The notes beneath the pieces are model-generated. The model did no database searches and was not told the origin of the DNA. It saw only the letters and a program-made list of their open reading frames with translations. This document shows positions 1 to 5,908 of a stretch of DNA of 6,163 nucleotides, in pieces (the stretch's first letter is position 1; each line of letters opens with the position of its first letter). Both the position numbers and the translations under genes were made by a program. Source of the DNA: VBAS01 sp964508655 (GTDB lineage Bacteria; Bacteroidota; Bacteroidia; Chitinophagales; Chitinophagaceae); assembly GCA_964508655.1 (NCBI GenBank), contig CAZDUO010000130.1, positions 1 to 6,163 on the forward strand. The letters run 5' to 3'.

Positions 1-491
1 CCTTCACCCAATTCTTCCAGGCCGTAATCAATCAATTCTAATTCCAGGTCCTCTGCATTCAAACCCTCAGGTTTTAATTTAAACACACCCATTTTTTTAA
101 ACTGGAAAGAAACCGACCCGCTGTTACCCAAGGCACCGCCCCCTTTATTGAAATGACTTTTAATATTCGCTACCGTTCTTACATGATTGTCGGTTGCTGT
201 TTCCACCAGGATGGCTACGCCATGCGGACCGTAACCTTCATACAGGATTTCTTCATAGTGCTGCATTTCTTTGCCCAACGCTCTTTTGATGGCTGCCTCC
301 ACCCGGTCTTTGGGCATGTTTACACTTTTTGCATTCTGAATGCAGCGGCGCAGGGCGGGGTTGGCTGCGGGGTCGGGTCCCCCGGCTTTTACGGCAATGG
401 CAATTTCTTTCCCGATGCGGGAAAACTGCTTGGCCATGCGGTCCCAGCGGGCAAACATGGTGGCTTTGCGTACTTCAAATATTCGGCCCAT
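1..491 (-). CDS. yebC: YebC/PmpR-family protein (DUF28), 3' end cut off by the window edge
   Basis: The reverse complement from 491 gives 163 uninterrupted codons starting MGRIFEVRKATMFARWDRM and running off the left edge, so the C-terminal third of a protein usually about 235-250 residues long is missing. Family signatures are clear: the basic N-terminal helix bundle with KAGGPDPAANPALR at residues 35-48, the KSVNMPKDRVEAAIKRA stretch (55-71), YEGYGPHGVA (84-93), and the conserved block from DNHVRTVANIKSHFNKGG to GSVSFQF (101-131). Such proteins are cytoplasmic. They were long annotated as DNA-binding transcriptional regulators, while more recent work links members to translation and relief of ribosome stalling at proline-rich stretches; this sequence does not decide between the roles. 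The ATG at 491 is chosen because it reproduces the family N-terminus exactly. It has no clear Shine-Dalgarno sequence. It is co-directional with the permease gene upstream but separated by a likely terminator, so it is probably its own transcript. Confidence 0.95.
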   Translation of the reverse strand, partial: MGRIFEVRKATMFARWDRMAKQFSRIGKEIAIAVKAGGPDPAANPALRRCIQNAKSVNMPKDRVEAAIKRALGKEMQHYEEILYEGYGPHGVAILVETATDNHVRTVANIKSHFNKGGGALGNSGSVSFQFKKMGVFKLKPEGLNAEDLELELIDYGLEELGE

Positions 492-501
492 GATTATTAT
501 T

Positions 502-521
502 GCAGATTTTAGATTTTGGAT
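502..521 (-). repeat. A/T-rich intergenic repeat, copy 1 (upstream of yebC)
   Basis: Read on the minus strand this is ATCCAAAATCTAAAATCTGC. It matches 5851-5870 on the plus strand (ATCAAAAATCTAAAATCCGC) at 18 of 20 positions. Both copies lie immediately upstream of a coding start and in the same orientation relative to that gene: 10 bases before the yebC ATG here, 38 bases before the glycosyltransferase start in the other copy. On the plus strand the 11-mer ATTGCAGATTT also occurs twice here, 21 bases apart (499-509 and 520-530), so the element is locally duplicated. Low sequence complexity makes part of the match easy to get by chance. Confidence 0.5.
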
Positions 522-575
522 TGCAGATTTGAGGCAAGAATTAATTCTAAAATCGTCAAGCTGCAATCTGAAATC
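512..575. repeat. Imperfect inverted repeat in the yebC leader
   Basis: The arms are 512-526 and 561-575, each 15 bases, pairing at 13 of 15 positions with an uninterrupted 8-bp core (GATTGCAG at 519-526, CTGCAATC at 561-568). The 34-base spacer contains a 12-bp palindrome, AGAATTAATTCT, at 537-548. No U-tract follows on either strand, so it does not look like an intrinsic terminator. If yebC is transcribed from the candidate promoter at 587-594, the whole structure lies inside its 5' untranslated region. It overlaps copy 1 of the A/T-rich repeat, so it may simply be repeat-derived. Confidence 0.45.
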
Positions 576-586
576 GCTTCGGGTTG

Positions 587-594
587 CAAAAGTA
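587..594 (-). promoter_or_regulatory. Candidate Bacteroidota -7 promoter element for yebC
   Basis: The minus strand reads TACTTTTG, an exact match to the TANNTTTG consensus of the Bacteroidota primary sigma factor. The -33 region is only T-rich (TTTT rather than TTTG). Transcription would start near 580 and leave a leader of roughly 90 bases before the yebC ATG. The site lies just beyond the permease terminator, a sensible place for an independent yebC promoter. An 8-base match with two free positions is weak evidence by itself in A/T-rich DNA. Confidence 0.35.
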
Positions 595-599
595 ATACA

Positions 600-642
600 A
601 TGAAATAAAAAGAAAAACCGTTCCGGTGTGTTGGAGCGGTTT
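600..642 (-). terminator. Intrinsic terminator of the amino acid permease gene
   Basis: On the minus strand AAACCGCTCC (642-633) and GGAACGGTTT (624-615) form a stem with a 6-bp base, one C-A mismatch and a 3-bp top, closing an 8-base loop. A T-rich run, TTCTTTTTATTT, follows at 614-603. The hairpin begins about 23 bases after the permease stop codon, as expected for rho-independent termination. Read on the plus strand the mismatch becomes a G-U pair, but the trailing sequence is less U-rich, so the minus direction is favoured. Confidence 0.65.
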
Positions 643-665
643 AATATTAAAAGAAAGAAATAATT

Positions 666-2168
666 TCAGGGATTACCTTTCTGTAAATGACTATGTCTTT
701 TGCTATAACCAAAATAAATAATCATCCCTATAGCAAGCCATCCAAATAATCTAAGCCAGTTTGTCCAACCTAAGCCAAATATCATAGCGGCACAAACAAG
801 AATTCCTGATATTGCTACAAAAGGAAGTCCCGGGACTTTAAATTGTCTTGGTATTTCAGGATGCCTTACTCGCATGATCCATACTCCTGCACAAACAAGA
901 ATAAATGCAAACAAAGTTCCAATACTCGTCATTTCTCCGACAACATCCGCCGGAACAAATCCTGCGAATAAAGACGATAACACAAAAAATATAAGGTTTG
1001 CTTTATAAGGCGTTCTGTATTTCGGATGCACATCTGAGAATGCTTTTGGGACCAGGCCATCGCGGCTCATAGAGTAAAACACACGGGACTGCCCTAATAA
1101 CATTACCAGGATTACCGAAGAAAAACCAGCAAGGATTGCCACTGTGATCAGATCGGCAAGCCAGCCATACCTGGGCATCCAGTCACCGGCAACCGTGTTT
1201 CCATCAAGATGCTCAATGGCATAAGTGACAGAAGCCTCTTTTCCATGCGTTCGGAAATCTTCAGTGCTTGCAACACCAGTCAAAACAAATGAGAATAAAA
1301 TATACAATATCGTACAAATAGCCAGTGAACCCAGGATGCCTATCGGCATTGATTTCTTTGGATTCTTTGTTTCCTGTGCTGCAGTTGAAACAGCATCAAA
1401 ACCTATAAACGCAAAGAAAACTATTCCGGCGGCTCCCAGCAAACCCATAATACCGCCAAAGTTTGTGGTAACGTTGGTTTCCGGATTTGTGTACTTCGTG
1501 GGCTCAGGTATAAAAGGGGAATGATTTTCCGGTCTGATATAGCTCCAGCCAACAGCAATGAATATAAGAATGATAGCGACTTTGATAAATACAATGATAT
1601 TATTTACAGTTGCAGAACCTTTTGTACCACGAATAAGCAACAGGGATAAAATAAGTAGAATAAATATTGCCGGTATATTTATAATGCCGGTTACTCCCGT
1701 AGCCGGATCGGTTTCAAATGGCGAATGAAACCATTGATACGGTATGGATAGGTCGAAGATGTTTAGAAATCGATTGAAGTACTGGCTCCAATAGCTACTC
1801 ACTGTTGCAGCGCCAACGCCGTATTCAAGAATCAGATCCCAGCCAATGATCCATGCAATGAATTCACCCATTGTGGCATAGGAATAAGTATAGGCACTGC
1901 CAGCGATAGGAATCATTGATGCAAACTCTGCATAACAAAGACCGGCGAAAGCACACCCGATTGCAGCGATAATAAAGCCGATAGTAACTGATGGCCCTGC
2001 ATGTGTTGCAGCCGCTGCAGCTGTTCTTGCAAATAGACCAGCTCCGATAATAGCTCCAATTCCAAGAGCCACTAATGCCCATGAATTAAGTGTTCGTTTT
2101 AGTCCTTTTTCTGAATCTGCTGCTTCAGCAAAAAGTTGAGTGATTGGTTTTCTGACAAACAAGCTCAT
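666..2168 (-). CDS. APC-superfamily amino acid permease (cationic amino acid transporter-like, YfnA/CAT type)
   Basis: This is a complete 500-residue inner-membrane protein with about a dozen hydrophobic segments, the normal size for bacterial CAT-like permeases. Visible signatures are GIGAIIGAGLF at residues 36-46 (the unwound part of TM1 that binds the substrate amino and carboxyl groups), CYAEFASMIPIAGSAYTYSY (78-97), GFDAVSTAAQETKNPKKSMP (256-275, TM6 and the following loop) and MSRDGLVPKAFSDVHPKYRTP (367-387). Family knowledge points to proton-coupled or exchange uptake of amino acids; the exact substrate cannot be read from the sequence. The ATG at 2168 gives a normal cytoplasmic N-terminus (MSLFVRKPITQLF) ahead of TM1. 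The gene diverges from the SLC1-type symporter at 2353 and ends just before a likely terminator. Base composition is uneven and often low: sampled 60-base lines at 661 and 1561 are near 27% GC, others reach 47-50%, whereas yebC and the MFS gene sample at about 45-57%. Confidence 0.93.
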   Translation of the reverse strand: MSLFVRKPITQLFAEAADSEKGLKRTLNSWALVALGIGAIIGAGLFARTAAAAATHAGPSVTIGFIIAAIGCAFAGLCYAEFASMIPIAGSAYTYSYATMGEFIAWIIGWDLILEYGVGAATVSSYWSQYFNRFLNIFDLSIPYQWFHSPFETDPATGVTGIINIPAIFILLILSLLLIRGTKGSATVNNIIVFIKVAIILIFIAVGWSYIRPENHSPFIPEPTKYTNPETNVTTNFGGIMGLLGAAGIVFFAFIGFDAVSTAAQETKNPKKSMPIGILGSLAICTILYILFSFVLTGVASTEDFRTHGKEASVTYAIEHLDGNTVAGDWMPRYGWLADLITVAILAGFSSVILVMLLGQSRVFYSMSRDGLVPKAFSDVHPKYRTPYKANLIFFVLSSLFAGFVPADVVGEMTSIGTLFAFILVCAGVWIMRVRHPEIPRQFKVPGLPFVAISGILVCAAMIFGLGWTNWLRLFGWLAIGMIIYFGYSKRHSHLQKGNP

Positions 2169-2352
2169 AAATGTTGGTTATTGTATTTAGAATGATCAAT
2201 ATCCGAAAGTAAAACAGCCGGTAAAATAGTGATTTCTGCCAAATGTGGAATAAAAGTTTTTTTAACGGGCCTGGCAGGAAACAGATTCAAGCTGATTTTT
2301 CTTTTATATCACAACAAACCTTTAGTTTTGAAACCTTACCTATATTTCCTGC
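2169..2352. promoter_or_regulatory. Divergent promoter region between the two transporter genes
   Basis: These 184 bases separate two divergently transcribed transporter genes and must hold the start signals of both. An imperfect inverted repeat pairs TTTCTGCCA (2233-2241) with TGGCAGGAAA (2272-2281): five perfect pairs, a one-base bulge, then four more, with a 30-base spacer. It could be an operator but could also be chance. On the permease side, TACTTTCG on the minus strand (about 2202-2209) matches the TANNTTTG element at all but one fixed position. No ORF here has family features. Confidence 0.4.
2323..2330 (+). promoter_or_regulatory. Candidate -7 promoter element of the SLC1-type symporter gene
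   Basis: TAGTTTTG exactly fits the Bacteroidota TANNTTTG element and lies 22 bases upstream of the symporter ATG, which would give a short leader of about 15 bases. The -33 region (near 2300) is T-rich without a proper TTTG. The call rests on this short motif and its position. Confidence 0.35.
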
Positions 2353-3639
2353 ATGAAAAAATTGCCTCTTTATGTCAAAATCATCTCGGGCATGATCCTG
2401 GGAATTTTGTTTGCCATCCTGGCGCTGCAGTTCTCCGGCGGGCGACAGTTTACCCAGGATTGGATAAAGCCATTTGGAGAAATTTTTATAAACCTGCTCA
2501 AACTGATTGCTATTCCGCTCATACTCGCTTCGCTGGTAAAGGGTGTATCTGATCTGAAAGATATTTCCAGGCTCTCCCGGATCGGCATCCGGGCGGTGGG
2601 CTTATATTTATTCACCACGGTATTTGCTGTGAGCCTGGGACTGGCAATCGTAAATATTATTAAACCCGGGAAAGCCATCAGCACTGAAACCCGAACTCAG
2701 TTGCTTTCCACTTATGGCGTGAATGCGGAAGAAACAACCAAAAAAGCAGCCGAAGAAAAAGCCGGTGGTCCGCTTAAGTTTATCAAAGATATTGTTCCGG
2801 ATAATTTTATCAAAGCCGCATCTTCCAATACTACCATGTTGCAAGTCATCTTCTTTGCTCTTTTCATCGGGATTGCCATGGTACTGCTGCCGGCAGAAAA
2901 AGTAAAGCCTTTGAAAGATTTTTTTGACAGTTTCAATGATATCATCCTGAAGATGATTGATATAATAATGAAAGGCGCCCCTTTCGGGGTATTTGCACTT
3001 ATGGCAGCTTTGGTAGCCGAGTCGCCGGGGATGGATATTTTCAAAGCATTGGGATGGTATGCAGTTACAGTATTAACTGGCCTGGTCATTCTTCTATTTG
3101 TATTTTATCCTGCACTTATTGCAGTTTTTGCAAAAAGAAATCCTTTCCGGTTTCTTAAACAAATTTCACCTGCACAACTGCTGGCATTCTCTACCAGTTC
3201 CAGTGCAGCCGCTTTGCCAGTTACTATGGAAATGGTTGAAAAAAGAGTCGGCGTAGATAATGAGATTGCAAGTTTTGTTTTACCTATTGGTGCCACAGTC
3301 AATATGGACGGGACAAGTTTATACCAGGCGGTAGCGGCGGTGTTCATTGCCCAGACATTTGGAATGGAATTGGGATTAACAGCTCAACTGGGAATCATTA
3401 TTACAGCCACGCTGGCCTCTATCGGTTCGGCAGCTGTGCCAAGTGCCGGTATGGTGATGCTGGTGATAGTGCTTGCACAGGCCGGCATTCCTGAAGCCGG
3501 CCTGGCGCTTATATTTGCTGTGGACAGACCGCTGGATATGGTACGCACCACAGCCAATGTAACCAGCGACTGTACTGTGGCTACCCTGATTGCAAAATCG
3601 ATGGGAAAACTGGAAGCGGAGGCATCTGTAGTATCCTGA
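2353..3639 (+). CDS. Dicarboxylate/amino acid:cation symporter (DAACS/SLC1 family, GltP/GltT/DctA-like)
   Basis: This complete 428-residue secondary transporter of the inner membrane belongs to the glutamate/aspartate and C4-dicarboxylate symporter family. The functional core is intact: the serine-rich HP1 hairpin TSSSAAALP (281-289), the TM7 cation motif NMDGT (317-321), the HP2 segment ASIGSAAVPSAG (355-366), and TM8 with D391, D395, R398, N402 and D406. These align with D390, D394, R397, N401 and D405 of the archaeal aspartate transporter GltPh. The arginine equivalent to R397 argues for an acidic substrate (aspartate, glutamate or a dicarboxylate) rather than a neutral one, and NMDGT together with D406 favours sodium coupling; both are inferences. 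Residues 110-139 between early membrane segments are highly charged (EETTKKAAEEKAGG), as an exposed loop would be. The ATG at 2353 places MKKLPLYVKI directly before TM1, the family layout. The gene appears monocistronic, with 193 bases to the next gene. Confidence 0.95.
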   Translation: MKKLPLYVKIISGMILGILFAILALQFSGGRQFTQDWIKPFGEIFINLLKLIAIPLILASLVKGVSDLKDISRLSRIGIRAVGLYLFTTVFAVSLGLAIVNIIKPGKAISTETRTQLLSTYGVNAEETTKKAAEEKAGGPLKFIKDIVPDNFIKAASSNTTMLQVIFFALFIGIAMVLLPAEKVKPLKDFFDSFNDIILKMIDIIMKGAPFGVFALMAALVAESPGMDIFKALGWYAVTVLTGLVILLFVFYPALIAVFAKRNPFRFLKQISPAQLLAFSTSSSAAALPVTMEMVEKRVGVDNEIASFVLPIGATVNMDGTSLYQAVAAVFIAQTFGMELGLTAQLGIIITATLASIGSAAVPSAGMVMLVIVLAQAGIPEAGLALIFAVDRPLDMVRTTANVTSDCTVATLIAKSMGKLEAEASVVS

Positions 3640-3832
3640 AGCAGCCCCGGCAAGTTAAAATTACCGGTGAAAGGATTTTTACTGGCGTAGGCTTTTACAG
3701 CCTCATTGGCAGAAAGAAATTCCATTGGGTAGCTATGCCAGGTTGTTGTGTATGGAAATTAACAAGCACATGCTTTATTTCCGGGAAAAAAAGGATGTCT
3801 TTGCCGGATAATAAAAATTTAAAAGCAGGCAC
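3640..3832. other. Intergenic region between the symporter and dedA, no convincing gene
   Basis: This 193-base gap has no strong intrinsic terminator for the symporter gene and no convincing promoter for dedA. A weak pairing of TTTCCGG (near 3778) with CCGGATAA (near 3804) precedes A-rich rather than T-rich sequence. The final 30 bases before the dedA ATG are A-rich, common upstream of Bacteroidota starts. The dedA promoter must lie here unless transcription reads through from the symporter gene. Confidence 0.5.
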
Positions 3833-4561
3833 ATGATAAATATGGTTCTGGATATCTATTTACTGCAGGGAGGTTTTATTGACCGGTTTATCAACTGGAT
3901 AATTAATTATGGCGGGTTTTATATCCTTTTACTGGTGGTGTTTGCCGAAACGGGACTCTTCGTCGGCTTTTTCTTTCCGGGAGATTCCTTACTATTTGCG
4001 GCAGGTGTGTATATGAATAATCTGGCCAGCGAGTTGTTTAATACAAGCCTTTCAGAAAATGAATCGGTGCCGGTTTATCAATGGATGATTATCATTTTGC
4101 TGGTAATGATAGCCTCTGTTTTGGGTAATGTGGTGGGATACTGGTTTGGCAAAAAAGCCGGGCCGCTGCTGTATGAAAGAAAAGAAACCTGGCTATTCAG
4201 GAAAAAGCATCTTATCCGGGCAAAAAATTTTTATGACAAATACGGCAAGGGTACCATTTTTCTTGCCAAATTTCTTCCCATCATCCGCACGTTTGCTCCT
4301 ATTGTTGCGGGCATTGTAAGGATGAACTATGCGCATTTCGTTTTTTACAATATTATTGGCAGTGTTACCTGGGTATCGTCCATGATGCTGGGAGGGTATT
4401 ACCTGAACAGCTGGGTGCAGCGAAAATTTGGCTTCAGCCTGCAGGAGTATATCGAGCCGATCACTATTGTCATCATTTTGGTAACCACCTTACCTGTTTT
4501 GTATAAGCTGTTTTTCAGAAAGTCGCACCCGGATGAGGAAACGGAAATTTCTAATTCTTGA
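3833..4561 (+). CDS. DedA-family membrane protein (VTT/SNARE-associated domain)
   Basis: This is a complete 242-residue polytopic inner-membrane protein. DedA proteins carry two re-entrant loops; members are required for membrane homeostasis, and some act as undecaprenyl phosphate flippases that recycle the lipid carrier for peptidoglycan and LPS synthesis. The first loop is visible at residues 38-57 (AETGLFVGFFFPGDSLLFAA), with E39 and D51 at the positions of the two essential acidic residues of E. coli YqjA. The second lies around FLAKFLPIIRTFAPIVAG (143-160); R152 matches the second essential arginine of YqjA, while the first is K146. The C-terminus is a short charged tail. The ATG at 3833 is used; another in-frame ATG at 3842 would shorten the protein by three residues. 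The stop at 4559-4561 nearly abuts the MFS gene, so the two are probably one operon. The substrate cannot be assigned; a lipid-carrier role is the best family-based guess. Confidence 0.9.
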   Translation: MINMVLDIYLLQGGFIDRFINWIINYGGFYILLLVVFAETGLFVGFFFPGDSLLFAAGVYMNNLASELFNTSLSENESVPVYQWMIIILLVMIASVLGNVVGYWFGKKAGPLLYERKETWLFRKKHLIRAKNFYDKYGKGTIFLAKFLPIIRTFAPIVAGIVRMNYAHFVFYNIIGSVTWVSSMMLGGYYLNSWVQRKFGFSLQEYIEPITIVIILVTTLPVLYKLFFRKSHPDEETEISNS

Positions 4562-4563
4562 CC

Positions 4564-5805
4564 ATGGAAAGAAAACAATACGGCGTTTTATCTTTTCCCG
4601 TTATCGTTGCCGCATTAGGTTATTTTGTTGACATTTACGATTTGCTGCTGTTCAGCATTACCCGGGTACCCAGTCTCAAAGCGCTGGGCTTAAACGATAT
4701 CCAGATTCTTACGGAAGGCGAAGGCATCATCATGTGGCAGATGGCGGGGCTGCTGCTGGGCGGCATTATCTGGGGTGTGATGGGTGATAAAAAGGGAAGG
4801 CTGAGTGTTCTGTTTGGCTCTATCATTCTCTATTCGCTGGCCAATACTGCCAACGGCTTTGTGCAGAATACAGACCAGTTTAAGATGATACGGTTCATTG
4901 CAGGGTTGGGTCTTGCAGGTGAACTTGGCGCCGGCATCACGCTGGTTTCAGAATTGATTCCAAAAGAAAAAAGGGGAATTGCCACATCGTTTGTAGCAGG
5001 CATTGGCCTTACCGGTGCCGTGGTTGCTTTTATCATGAAAGAAAATTTCGACTGGCGCACCTGTTATTTCATCGGCGGCGGCCTGGGCATGCTGCTGCTG
5101 CTGCTGCGTGTTTCGGTTTTCGAGTCAGGCATGTTTCATGCTGTAAAGAAAATGGAAGTACAGCGTGGAAATTTTTTCATGCTGTTCAACAACCGCGACC
5201 GGTTCAGAAGATATTTGCTGAGCATACTTATTGGCCTGCCCACCTGGTTTGTAATCGGGGTGCTGGTTACTTTCTCCAAAGAGTTTGGCGAGCAGTTCGG
5301 TATCCGGGAAAAAATTGATTCGGGCAAAGCTATCATGTATGCTTATGCTGCTATTTCGGCCGGTGATATTCTTATCGGTTTTGTCAGCCAATGGTTTCGC
5401 AGCCGAAAGAAAGCCTTGTATCTTTTTTACTTAATCACGGCCGTCTTTATGATGTTGTTTTTTACTACGCAGTGGAACGGCAGCGCCGACCGCATGTACT
5501 GGATATGTGCCGGTTTGGGTTTTGGCACCGGCTTCTGGGCCATTTTTGTTACCATGGGCGCAGAGCAGTTCGGTACTAACCTGCGGGCAACGGCAGCCAC
5601 TACCATTCCCAATATGGTGCGGGGCATGCTTACGGTTTTGATTCTTCCTTTATTCAAGGGATTGCGCAGTATTACGGATTATGTTACCGGGGGCTGGCTG
5701 GCAGCCATCATCCTGATGGTGATTACCATCATTGCTGCTATTTACACAAAGGAAACATTCAATAAAGACCTGAACTATGTGGAAGCAGGGGGAATGATTC
5801 CCTGA
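4564..5805 (+). CDS. MFS transporter (metabolite:H+ symporter-like)
   Basis: This complete 413-residue protein has the hydrophobic pattern of a 12-helix major facilitator. The loop 2-3 motif A is GVMGDKKGRL (71-80), with a weaker copy in the second half at ISAGDILIGFVSQWFRSRKKA (264-284), as expected for the two-fold MFS repeat. The region RFIAGLGLAGELGAGITLVSELIPKEKRG (110-138) resembles the metabolite:H+ and sialate:H+ symporter groups, as does GAEQFGTNLRATAATTIPNMVRG (332-354). The N-terminus carries GYFVDIYDLLLFS (19-31). The substrate is unknown; a carboxylate or sugar acid is possible from the subgroup likeness. The ATG at 4564 is 2 bases after the dedA stop and is preferred. An in-frame TTG at 4558 would overlap the dedA stop and add two residues. 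Either arrangement suggests translational coupling with dedA. Residues 177-181 are a leucine run encoded by five consecutive CTG codons (5092-5106). Confidence 0.92.
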   Translation: MERKQYGVLSFPVIVAALGYFVDIYDLLLFSITRVPSLKALGLNDIQILTEGEGIIMWQMAGLLLGGIIWGVMGDKKGRLSVLFGSIILYSLANTANGFVQNTDQFKMIRFIAGLGLAGELGAGITLVSELIPKEKRGIATSFVAGIGLTGAVVAFIMKENFDWRTCYFIGGGLGMLLLLLRVSVFESGMFHAVKKMEVQRGNFFMLFNNRDRFRRYLLSILIGLPTWFVIGVLVTFSKEFGEQFGIREKIDSGKAIMYAYAAISAGDILIGFVSQWFRSRKKALYLFYLITAVFMMLFFTTQWNGSADRMYWICAGLGFGTGFWAIFVTMGAEQFGTNLRATAATTIPNMVRGMLTVLILPLFKGLRSITDYVTGGWLAAIILMVITIIAAIYTKETFNKDLNYVEAGGMIP

Positions 5806-5850
5806 ATGCCAAAAATCAACCAGAAATTTCAGCCCCCGGCTTCAAATAAA

Positions 5851-5870
5851 ATCAAAAATCTAAAATCCGC
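5851..5870 (+). repeat. A/T-rich intergenic repeat, copy 2 (upstream of the glycosyltransferase gene)
   Basis: ATCAAAAATCTAAAATCCGC matches the copy at 502-521 (read on the minus strand) at 18 of 20 bases and has the same orientation relative to the gene it precedes. It sits in the 103-base gap after the MFS gene and directly abuts the palindrome at 5871-5888, so the two may form one composite element. Copy 1 has no such palindrome. Confidence 0.5.
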
Positions 5871-5888
5871 TCCCGATAATTATCGGGA
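5871..5888. repeat. Perfect 18-bp palindrome
   Basis: TCCCGATAATTATCGGGA is its own reverse complement. As RNA it could fold into a 7-bp stem with an AATT loop. On the plus strand no U-tract follows, so it is a poor terminator for the MFS gene; on the minus strand it is followed by T-rich sequence, but no minus-strand gene lies nearby. Palindromes with CCCGAT/ATCGGG arms recur between genes in many Bacteroidota genomes as far as I recall, so this is most likely a dispersed intergenic repeat. A protein-binding site is the main alternative. Confidence 0.6.
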
Positions 5889-5908
5889 CCAAAATCTCAA
5901 AGTCAACT

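Noticed and set aside
153..603. Plus-strand ORFs at 153-512 and 340-603
   Set aside because: They lie opposite the clear yebC reading frame and its leader, and their translations (rich in Phe, Gly and Cys) resemble no family.
3384..3725. Minus-strand ORF of 113 residues starting MEFLSANEAVKAYASKNPF
   Set aside because: The first 30 or so residues look protein-like and lie in the gap after the symporter gene, but the remainder is antisense to the conserved TM7-TM8 core of that gene, and there is no supporting start signal or recognised family. A decayed gene remnant cannot be fully excluded.
3640..3832. Possible terminator after the symporter gene
   Set aside because: The CCGG-containing pairings are short or bulged and no T-run follows on the plus strand.
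5092..5106. Five tandem CTG codons as a possible phase-variable repeat
   Set aside because: A trinucleotide repeat only changes the length of a leucine run inside a membrane helix and cannot switch the frame; five units is also short.
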